64,000 bases of DNA from Gordionus sp. m RMFG-2023 (lineage: Eukaryota > Nematomorpha > Gordioida > Chordodea > Parachordodidae): contig NC_088775.1 in assembly GCF_954871325.1 (NCBI RefSeq), positions 8,595,561 through 8,659,560 of the forward strand, in the 5' to 3' direction. Made by a program: the position numbers and the translations under genes. The notes under the pieces were generated by a model. That model had not been told where the DNA came from. It saw only the letters and a program-made list of their open reading frames with translations, and did not search any database. Positions 54,840-64,000 of the stretch are shown piece after piece; positions within the stretch are counted from its first letter, which is position 1; every line of letters starts with the position of its first letter.

Positions 54840-57000
54840 TATTATTTACATAAGTATTTTTCCATAATATTTATGGCAACTCTTTTTATAGATTTTTATC
54901 TTTATTTGTATAAACATTATATTTTCTTATATATTTTATATAGTTGAATAAATTTATTTAATAATATTGCTGCATTTATCAAATATTAATTATATTATAT
55001 ATATTTTTTCTATAACAGAATAAATTTATTGCAAATTAGTTTGTGTACACAATTATTTTCATTTCAATAAAAATAAATGCTAGTAGATATTATAATGAGG
55101 TGTTGAAGATTTTTTGATGATTGAATTGAAGGTTTACGTATACTTGTTGGTTGCTAGTTCATTTTGATAATCATTAGTACACTTTATTTTTATTAGATAT
55201 ATATATTCAGAAGAAGTCTTAATCATTTCTATCAATACATCAAATTATTTTAAGATGCTTACATATATTTTGTGTCAATTTTCTTTATCAATGGTATTAA
55301 TTTATATACCCGTTAATTCTATTTAAGTGTAAAATAAATACCTGGCAAAATTATTTTAATCATAAACTTATAAAAAATTAAGAGAGGAATGAGTAAATAA
55401 GGCAATTTTATCTATCTAATATCTAAAATAATTTGAAAGATCTTATATCAATTTAAGCCTAAATTAAAATAATGAAGAATGAAATAACCTTCTTGTTCTT
55501 TAAATTATAAAAAATATTAGTAATTAACATTAAAAACAAAATTAAAATACAATTTTAATAATAATTTATCTCAATAATTCTATGCTTTATTTTTATACCC
55601 TTGATAATGAATCGCGATATAAAAACTTTATAAAAAACCATATGAAATGAAACCACCATAAAGGTGGTCCATATTTCTTAACACAATGAGTTTTTTTCCA
55701 AATGCTAGAAGGCTCAGCACCTTAACTGTGTCACATGAATTTTATTAATGATTACTTGATCTTTTAATTATCTGTTTATAAGAGTTTTAGAATACATTTA
55801 ATAATATGAGATTAATGCAAGTTAATACAATTCTATGGATATATTATTATTATTAATTATTTTATATAATATAGCATTAATTATCGATTTAGGTCCAACT
55901 CTAAGAAATTGTCGTTTACACAGTGCTATTGGTTGTTAAATATTATAAAAATATCACTACGCTAGCAAAAAAATATAAATTTAATAATTTTGCCCCCAAA
56001 GATTGCGCTTTATATATGACAAAGCATTTATTAATAAGTAATTTGAAATATTGCAATCAATAAAAATAAATCTTATGAATTAGCATAATATTGTTTATGA
56101 AATTTATTACAATCAATAAAAAAAGTCATATAAATTAGTTTAAACATAATAGTTCATAATGTTTAATAGATCATGGATTAAATGCCATAATTGCTAATCA
56201 GACAAACCTACCATTAAAAAATAAAAATGGGGTTTTAAAAAATTTGGCAACAGGATTTATTCTATATATTATTTTAAAATTACTTATCATTATAATTATG
56301 TTACAAAAATGTAAAAATTGCTTGCAAATATATATTATCTATAATAATCATGAATTTTATTCAAAATTATATAATCTATATGTGCAATTTCATATCAAAA
56401 ATATATTATAGTCTATAATGAATTTTTATAAGAATATATAAATTTTGTGAATGATGTATATAATTCAAATATAATTACATTTATATTTAAAAAATTATTA
56501 TGATTCAATTTTATAAAATAGAAATGTTCGATAAAACAAAAAAATTATGTTATTAATTATGATATATAAAACTATGAAATCATCCTTTGATTTTCTCTTT
56601 AATGGGAATAATAATTTGAGTGGATCTGCTTTTTTTTTCAAAATTTTCTTAGAGATATATTTTTATAATCTAATCTTTATAGTATATATTAATAAATTGC
56701 CTTTGAATATTAATAATAAAATCTTATAATATCATATCCTTTAGCATACAATTTATTAAATGTTGCAAGGCTAGGCTAAAATGTATAAAAAATATTTCAG
56801 CCTATTATAAGATTTCCCTGAGTTACTAATTCCTTGATTTGGGGTAGTATCTTAATTATCATGGAAATATTATGCAAAATAAAGTCACATATCAATGTCA
56901 AACTTGGCAGATTAACTTCAATATATTCGAACCGCTAGCGTAAATTATAACTGTATTTTAAAATTTTCATTAATCTTGGATATTTTATAAAAATAGCTTG
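54840..57000. other. AT-rich intergenic stretch, nothing recognised
   Basis: Over 2 kb of very AT-rich sequence. Short open stretches on both strands have the composition of random AT-rich translation. A small perfect hairpin (ACCACCATAAAGGTGGT at 55,653) is the only structure noted. Confidence 0.5.
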
Positions 57001-57016
57001 TCACATGTTTACTGAA

Positions 57017-57200
57017 ATATTTTAATAAAGCTTGTGCTTTTTATTATACAATACAATTTGATTAGATATGCGATTGCTATTAATAAAATAACATACGTTA
57101 CCAAATTATTTAGGCCTGCTAATAAAGTCAATTCTCCAGATTTCTTTTTGCTTAAGAATATAACAAGGGCATAAGATATAAGCATGCATTTTCCCAATAC
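57017..57200 (-). CDS. Possible exon of an unidentified membrane protein
   Basis: On the minus strand an acceptor-like TCAAAAGTTTTAG precedes, and a donor-like CA/GTAAAC follows, an open stretch with two hydrophobic segments (MLISYALVIFLS and LVTYVILLIAIAYLIKLY) joined by KKKSGELTLLAGLNN. No family was recognised and no neighbouring exon was found. It may be noise from AT-rich sequence, which favours hydrophobic translations. Confidence 0.2.
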
Positions 57201-57404
57201 CACTAAAACTTTTGATTATTAAGAATATACTATAATTATTGATAATTTGAATATTATATAAAATCTAAATTTATATATTTTTAGAAAATAAATTTTATTA
57301 TATCATTTTTGTCTATTGTGATATTACCATTTTTTGATTAACTTATAATATTACAAATTTAAACAACATTTTGTACACTAATAGTATTGATATCTACCTT
57401 AGAG

Positions 57405-57765
57405 ATCAGCAATGGGTGAATTTAAAAAAAAATTTAACATTGGGTGGGTGAGCAGGCAAGTTAAAAAATATTTTTAAAACAATGGCCAGGTGAATTTCTT
57501 GGGTGTAATCAGCAAATAAACTTTATAAATCTTTTTATTTCACAAAATTGCATAATTTTTAAGGTTAAATTAAGATAAATAAAGAACCAAGCCAACCTTT
57601 AAAATAATTTTTAAACATTGTTTGAGCAGGTTGGTCAAATTTTTAGGTAAATGAGTAGGTGGGCAGGTGATTTATAAAGAAGACCATGGGTAAGCAGGTT
57701 AAATTTTTTAAACATGGGGTTTGTGAGCATTTGTTTTAAAACCTGTCCATTTCAGATCTTTAATC
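57405..57765. mobile_element. Degraded MITE with GAGATCAGCAATGGGTG ends
   Basis: Left end TTAGAGATCAGCAATGGGTG; the right end in reverse complement reads TTAAAGATCTGAAATGGACA. The inside carries several GGGTGAGCAGG / GGTGGGCAGGT motifs. About 360 bp; type not determined. Confidence 0.5.
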
Positions 57766-57769
57766 TAAT

Positions 57770-59075
57770 TGATAATAAAAGTAGAGATGAGATAGCTTGA
57801 ATCGGTGCAGGAAAATTTTGTATGTGGTTTTTCCTGGTGTAAAATATATTTTGTACAAGTTGTCTGGATATTCCCAGAATAATTTTTTATCCAGGAAAAC
57901 ATAAATTTGTTTTATCAACTTTAAAAACATTTGCAGAACTTAAGACTAGCCCATACAATATTTTTCAGAATTTGCCTGTTAGGCTAGGCCAGATTATGGT
58001 GACCTCTAATAAAAAGATCCTAGGAAAAAACAAATGCCTAATGAAGTTAATATCAGTGAAATCTGCCAGTCCAGAATTGGCAGAATTTTTTTTTAAAAAT
58101 CTGGGCTGAACTTTTAAAAATGACAAGGTGTTTAGTATTAATTTTTACTGGTGGTAGTGGCTGATACTCAGAGATGATAATTGACTTTCATGAATAAAAG
58201 AAAAATTAGATAACATTCTGTTCTTAATTTATAAAAAATTTATTTAAAAATTTCTAAACCCAAGAAAAAAACGAATGTGCTATTATTCTTTATAGAGGTC
58301 TGCAGAATAGCAAAATTTTCAGTCTGTTAGGGATTTAGTTTTTGCTTTGCTGGGTTCCAGTCTGTTTACTGAGGTGATTTTTAAAAATCTAAGCCTGGTC
58401 TAGTCCAGTTTCCATAAATGCAATGTCTAACCGAAAATTTTATAGTTGAACATCAAAATAAACCTTTTATAATAGGAGGGGTAAAAATACTATTATGGAT
58501 TATCATTTTTATCAAATATCAGAATTTATCAATAAAATACATTATATGTCCTATTTCTGAGAAAATTCTGGGACAGACCATAAATGAAAAAATCCTTCCT
58601 GGGTTTAAAAACTAGGAGCTGGCTTAAGAAAATATATGGCTTGGGCTTTACAATGCATTGTTTTTAAAAATTTTTTTAGGTATATATGTACTTAAAAAAA
58701 TAGTAATAATAGGGCAACTTATTTTATTTTAAGCAATTTATATTTATGGTGTGTTATGAGCTATAGTCTAATATGTTTAACCCCCCCCCCCCCCAATATT
58801 ATTTTCCACAACTAAAATTCTTAAGATAACCATCAATATAATCGGAGGCCTTATAAATAATTTGCCTTCTCCCATCCTGTTGAAGGGGGCAGGTGTCTGT
58901 TGAGCCTCTGAATCCATCGCATATATAATTTTAAAAAGGGTTTTAAAAATATGGTATATATTCTAACCTTAAATATTGCTTAACAAAATTAATAGCTTTA
59001 CCATTCAATTTGATATTTTTATTGCACAAAATGCTATATCAAAATCAGGTTCAAAGTATAGAATAGAATAAACAA
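57770..59075. other. Upstream flank of the NOL7-like gene
   Basis: No gene supported. A 14-bp poly-C tract lies at 58,781-58,794. The last 100 bases before the ATG show no clear TATA box. Confidence 0.45.
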
Positions 59076-61254
59076 ATGAGAACACGGAGCAGCAACTATG
59101 GTAGCATTCCAAGTTTAATTGAAGAAAATGTCAAGGCTCCTCAAAAATTTGCCTTAGATGATCCCAAGAAAATTTCCTACAAAAAGGGTAAAATATCCAA
59201 AACAGTTTTAAAGAGCAACAAAAAAATAGTCGATTCTAGTGCCGAAAGAAAATGCAATACTCTTCATGTTGTTACAAATGAAGAGTTGCCTAAGAAGGTC
59301 TTTAATAACCACATTAGTTCCTCCGCATCATCATCTAAAAAAGGTCAAAAATTATTACAACCCTTCAAGAAGAATCTTTTAAAAAATAACTCTCCCAAAG
59401 TTGGCAAAGACTTCGATTTATTCAAAAGAGGCAACAAAAAAAAGAATTTATCTACCTCCTTTGACGGTAACTTCAGAAAAAAATCTACAAAATTCAGGAA
59501 TAATTTCGCGAACAAATCACTCAATTCGATGATGGATGATGACGAAGCTCCCGAAGTAGTTTCCTTCTCCAAGGCTACTAAGGATGTTCAGTTTAGAGAC
59601 CGGGCAATTAAAAAGCAGCTAGACAAGGTGAGGGAAGATGCCAAAGCCAAAAGACGCTTAGGTTAGTATTTTAAAAAATTATATATTCATGTTTATAAGC
59701 GATTTTTTGTCATTTTGGTATAACTCTATTTTTTTAAAATAATTTTTAGAAGAGAGTTTTTTTTTATTTAAGGTTACTTCCAAACATGATTTTTACTCCT
59801 AACCCTGCATTCACAGTTGGCGCGAATTCGCTTCGAAGTATATAAAACGCTGTAATATTCTTCATCGCGAATTTTGTATACGTCGCTGTGAATTCTCACT
59901 CTACAAATGCAGGGAATTGCAGTAAGATATCGCTATCTTAGTTCATTTTCAGACAGAATTATTTATTTTTCCAAAGAGCGGTTTCCTAGACTATTAAATG
60001 GCACCTGAGACCGTACGCCATAATTTTTTAAAAAAAATTTTATATTATCATATTATAGGGAAAAAATTAATTCGAAAATTTATTTATCCTTTGTTTTGCG
60101 ATGGTTTTACTAATTTTCAATAAGTCATTTTAAAACAAGCTAAAAGTATAATATATCACTAGTTTATTTTATTATAAAATTATTATTTATAGGGCTAGAT
60201 ATTTTAATCGCTATGAAACATTTTTGGGGGAGTAGACAAATCAGTTCCTTTATACTGTGTCCAAAATCAAAAAAAATCGAAAAGTTTTAAAACTTTCGCA
60301 AATTTTGAAATTTTAATGAAATTATAGTTAAATTTATAAAATTTTCTAGAATTATGTTTTGGACATATTTTTATATTTAAAATAACTTATTTATTTATTT
60401 TCATAAAATTTTATGAATTTAATTTTGATATTATGGGCATAGCCTTAAGTAATGAATAATAAAAATTTTGGTGACTAAGGGACTAGGAGAAATTTTGAAT
60501 ACATTCATGATCTGTATTTTATTTATTCAATCTAGCTAGCTACCAATTTAAAGAAATGTATTAATATTATATTTAATCATTATAGGTCAAGAACTGTATA
60601 TGGCTCAAAAGATGGCCAAACAAAAGCAGAGTATCGATGAAGACGAGAGACGCATATCGCCAGCGATTTTAAAAGAGATGGAAGAATTGATGAATGCTCA
60701 ACACAGGATTGATAAGAACAAGGAGATAAGTGAGGATTTGTTTGTTTTATTTTCACTACTTGTGAGAGTCGAACTTTCTTTTTTTGTCAAGTTACATGTT
60801 TTGGTTTTTTTAAATATTTTGATTAGTTTCCTTTTGGAATTATTGTATTTTAAAAAATTCTAAAGGTAAGCCCTCTAAAAATGCTAAAAATGATTCTGAT
60901 GGTGATTCCTACAGAAGGGAGCGCAAAGTTCCGTTAGATAAATTGTACATGAGGGAAGAGATACTAAATAAACGCCACGACGGCGATGGACAAAGTCAAG
61001 ATAAAATGTTAGGGCTAGAGGATCTAATGTACTTCTCCGAAGAGGAGGAATCCGAGAATAAAGTGATTAAAATTGTCAAGTTAAGGCAACCGGAAATAGA
61101 AATTGCACCCATACCCATGGATATTTTGGAGTACCGTAGGTCCAGGCTCCTGCAACCAACGGGAACTAATATGTCAAGAGAAAGCATGCACTCATTAATG
61201 GCTTTCAAGATGAAACAGAAGATTGGTGGATTAGATCGCATGGTCACTTGCTGA
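59076..61254 (+). CDS. NOL7: NOL7-like nucleolar protein, complete (3 exons, 372 aa)
   Basis: Probable homologue of nucleolar protein 7, a component of early small-subunit rRNA processing (related to yeast Bud21/Utp16). Exons 59076-59661, 60586-60729 and 60866-61254 join in phase 1 and 1; 1,119 nt with the stop. Residues 1-155 are basic, Lys/Ser/Asn-rich and without domain, with several nuclear-localisation-like Lys/Arg clusters. Then comes DDDEAPEVVSFSKA, the family signature (DDEAPEELTF in human). A charged helix runs through LDKVREDAKAKRRLGQELYM (REELFIEQKKRK in human) into SPAILKEMEELM, and the C-terminal PTGTNMSRESMHSLMAFK parallels the human GPGTNRTTVNKFLSLANK. Human NOL7 is 257 aa, so this one has a longer N-terminus. 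Identification rests on these motifs; family assignment about 70 percent sure, gene reality higher. The second donor, A/GTGAGG, is strong. Confidence 0.75.
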
Positions 61255-62774
61255 ATGGGAAAATTATATATAATTTATATATGTTGTTCATATGGTATAA
61301 TGTTTATGATCGTATAATTAATTATGGATTGCGTGATAATGTATAATATTAAATCAATGATAAGAAAATATATTTGATGGATGTAGAGTTTTAAAAAAAT
61401 GTTAGAAGATATTTTTTTTGAAGAATGTCAAAATATTTTTAATTAAAATATTTGTGATTTCATCCATGAAAAAGTTTTTATGCATAAAAATTAGAAAAAA
61501 TTCATTTATTAAAAAAAATTTACATAAAAACTTTTTATTTAATGTAAAATTTGATCAAAAATCTTGCTTTTGCATTCTCAGAAAAATCTCAGATTTATTT
61601 TGAGAAGCATTTTCTAACACCTATATAACTCTGTAAATGGCTAATATTTAGTTGTTATTTAAAAAGCACTATTTTATTAAAATAATTTTCTATATAAATC
61701 TATAAATAATTTAATGTATATTAGATAATTAATATAAAAAAATTTTTTTTTGGCACTTTAAAATTTAAATCGAACGAACATAACAAAAAAAAATATTGAA
61801 ATTAAAAATTTTATAAAGGTTTCGTAAACGCAACGAATACCAGTAATGGATTAATCTGCTTTTATATTTGAAAAAAAGATAGTCCAATTGGGGGGGGGGG
61901 TGCTAATGGCCTCTCAGGGGGAGGGCGAATTATTTAAATCAAAATAGTCTTTGGGCGTTAGCCTATTTAATAATCGTGAACATTTATTAAAAGATAATTA
62001 TCACATTTTATATTATATTTATGTGAATTGTGCATAATGCCTAATTTAGGATTTTATTGTTAAAATTTGTTAAAAAAATTATTGAGCTGATATCACACAT
62101 ATACAAAAATATATACTTAAAATACAAAATATATAATTGATTATAAATAATGGCTGGATATTAAAAATAAAATATCCTCTCAATATTTTTATCATCATGG
62201 CACCCTGTTTATCAGTAGATATTTTTATCCACACTAAATTCTTCCTACCGGGCCACTTGACGTTAGAGTGGTTATATTTAGTAAATAACTACTTTATATT
62301 GCCAATCATTAAATATATTAAAATCCTGACACTCATTCAAAATATGATGTCTCAAAACTTATATCAATATTATATCATATTAGGGGTACCCCCAATTCGA
62401 TTAAATTATTTGATTTCTTTTTAGAGATTGTCTAAAAAAAATTGATTTAAAAATTATGATATATATATTTTTATAAATATTAATATAAAATTTACCCTGT
62501 TGTGGTCAACCATTGCGTATAGTAAAATTCGTTTTGTTTTTATAATGAAATAAACTCGGGGACATATTAAATTAATTTAATTCAAATATTGTTGTTTTTA
62601 ATATAAAAAACGTAAAAATAGATAGAGATACCTTTAAAATAGTGTCGAGATAAGATATAAGATACTTTTCAAATAGATGCTTCTAGATACAGATACCATA
62701 TTTTTGTTTCTGATTTAGAAAAGTTTATTTTATAACGAATAATTGCGCCTCAATATTACATTTAGATGCTAGAC
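61255..62774. other. Downstream AT-rich stretch with an 11-bp poly-G tract
   Basis: No gene seen. A poly-G run at 61,890-61,900 is followed by CTCTCAGGGGGAGG, resembling the G-rich flanks of other transposon ends here. Open stretches look like random AT-rich translation. Confidence 0.5.
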
Positions 62775-62980
62775 GGTTAAATTTAAGCCTTTTTTTAGAA
62801 TAACTCATTCTTATCACCAGAAAAATATTGCCCAAGTCTCGAGATCTAGCTAATAGATTACCAAACCTTTGGGACACCTATGAACTAAATCTTTAGGCTT
62901 GCATGATATTTTTCTGGATGAAATATTGAGTTAGTCGTTTTTAAAAGTTGGCTTAAATCGAGCCATTTGACAGTACTAAA
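62775..62980. mobile_element. Degraded MITE of the TAGTGTTGTT family
   Basis: The core CCAGAAAAATATTGCCCAAG with CTCGAGATCTAGC, and the right half TTTTTCTGGATGAAATATTG, then AGTTAGTCGTTTTTAAAAG and CGAGCCATTTGACAGTACTA, are diverged copies of the 14,525 element. Confidence 0.65.
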
Positions 62981-63654
62981 TTAGACCTAATCTTCTTATA
63001 TTTAAAGAAACTAAACCTTTTATATTATAAAAAAAAGGTACAGTTATAGGATTTTTTGGTTGTATTAAAAAAAATGTCAATTATAACGTCAAAATTTCTA
63101 TAAAAATAATGGGTTATAATTCACTAATAAAAAGTTTCATTCATGCTTAGAAATTTCATAATAGGTCCCATAAAGTTTGCTGTCATTTTTATCCTTGTAA
63201 GAATTCACTTCGATCATATCTAAACTTTTTTCCTAGGAATATATAAATTTTTAAAGTTAAGTCTAAGGTATAATATATTAGTGCTTTATTTTGTTTAATT
63301 TCATAACCATTTCTTTTAATAAAATACTATATAACATTATAATAGCTCAACTCAAGGAATGTTCAACTGAAGGAGATTATAAATTGGTTGAAATATATTT
63401 CAAATTAAAAAGGTATCTGAAGTAAGGAGTAGGGTTAAAGGTTAAAGAGATATAGGTTAGGGTTAAAATATATTTAAAATGGTTATGTCTAATTAATTAA
63501 TCAGTTTTTATTAATAACTTATCAAATCTGACAAACCGCTCTTTTAACGGCAATTTCCTTAAGTTGAACCATTATATATAACGCATCTTAAAGGAAATGA
63601 AAGCTTGCAGAAAAATATATACAAAAGGCGATAAAGAATAGTGTCAAAAAATCC

Positions 63655-63838
63655 GATTAGGATCTTTTCTTTTTTTAAAAACGGTTATATTTTAGCCAAA
63701 ATAATATGCAGGCCTGTGATGTAGCAAATGCAAATCTTTCTGCTCAAAATCTGCAGGCTTATATAATATTAATTTGGCTAAAATCTTAATCGGGGTTTTT
63801 TTTAAAAAGGATTAAATTATGGCATTTTAACAATGCTA
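63655..63838. mobile_element. Degraded MITE of the TAGTGTTGTT family
   Basis: The core TTTTAGCCAAAATAATATGC, then AGGCCTGTGATGTAG and CAAATCTTTCTGCTCAAAAT, matches the family. The right end TTTTAACAATGCTA is close to the AACAACACTA terminus. Left end eroded. Confidence 0.6.
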
Positions 63839-64000
63839 ATAAAGAAGCCGTCCGGGCTAGCTTAATTTTCACGTTGCGTTTAAAACTTACTTATATTTTT
63901 TTTGTGTAAGCTTTCTAAAAGTGATTACATATAAGTTAATAATTGATATGTAAGTAAATGATTTATAATTATTCAATGATCAGTTAAGTTTTTTAACCCT

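Noticed and set aside
55653-55669. Hairpin ACCACCATAAAGGTGGT considered as a histone-type 3' stem-loop.
   Set aside because: Sequence does not match the histone stem-loop consensus and no histone gene is near.
62137-62424. 95-codon plus-strand open stretch with hydrophobic segments.
   Set aside because: Composition is that of AT-rich random translation and no splice or family evidence supports it.

Overview
This is an AT-rich eukaryotic nuclear window. A metazoan source is likely, because it holds a heparan sulfate 6-O-sulfotransferase and a neurobeachin-type BEACH protein. The phylum cannot be told from this sequence. Genes are split by many small to medium introns, exons are visibly richer in G+C than their surroundings, and the standard genetic code fits every model. 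No complete tRNA, rRNA, operon or CRISPR array is visible.

Layout. (1) 1-32,800, + strand: the 3' part of a neurobeachin/LRBA gene. I traced 31 exons by homology and splice phase. They join into one frame of 5,112 nt (1,703 codons plus stop) that ends at 32,097. Order: DUF4704-like region, acidic linker, DUF1088-like region, PH-BEACH, BEACH, WD40. The introns are a transposon graveyard: hAT MITEs with 8-bp target duplications, a hAT nested in a hAT-like element, fossil LTR-retroelement pieces and a hAT deletion derivative. (2) 33,300-34,600, - strand: a decayed LINE with recognisable reverse-transcriptase motifs. (3) 35,900-40,760, + strand: an apparently intact three-exon heparan sulfate 6-O-sulfotransferase gene (405 aa) with a TATA/Inr core promoter. 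(4) 40,805-44,931: a 4.1-kb foldback element with a perfect 8-bp target duplication. Its two arms carry inverted arrays of about 119-bp repeats built around the palindrome TGACAATTGTCA. (5) 46,560-48,427: a decayed hAT transposon, followed at about 48,985-49,310 by a degenerate copy of one WD40 exon of the neurobeachin gene and its flanking intron. This looks like a segmental duplication from 27.5-29.0 kb. (6) 49,504-50,666, + strand: a compact four-exon O6-methylguanine-DNA methyltransferase gene. (7) 51,842-52,445, - strand: a candidate four-exon gene for a small membrane protein I do not recognise. (8) 53,180-54,830: scattered coding-like sequence, one piece interrupted by a hAT MITE. (9) 59,076-61,254, + strand: a three-exon NOL7-like nucleolar protein gene. 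The remainder is AT-rich intergenic DNA with degraded MITEs and poly-G/poly-C tracts.

The host genes are unrelated in function: membrane traffic, glycosaminoglycan sulfation, DNA repair and rRNA processing. They are neighbours, not a pathway. The most unusual material is the foldback element, the duplicated neurobeachin exon and the unidentified minus-strand gene. All exon borders are read by eye from splice motifs, phase continuity and remembered homologues; no alignment or transcript data were available.
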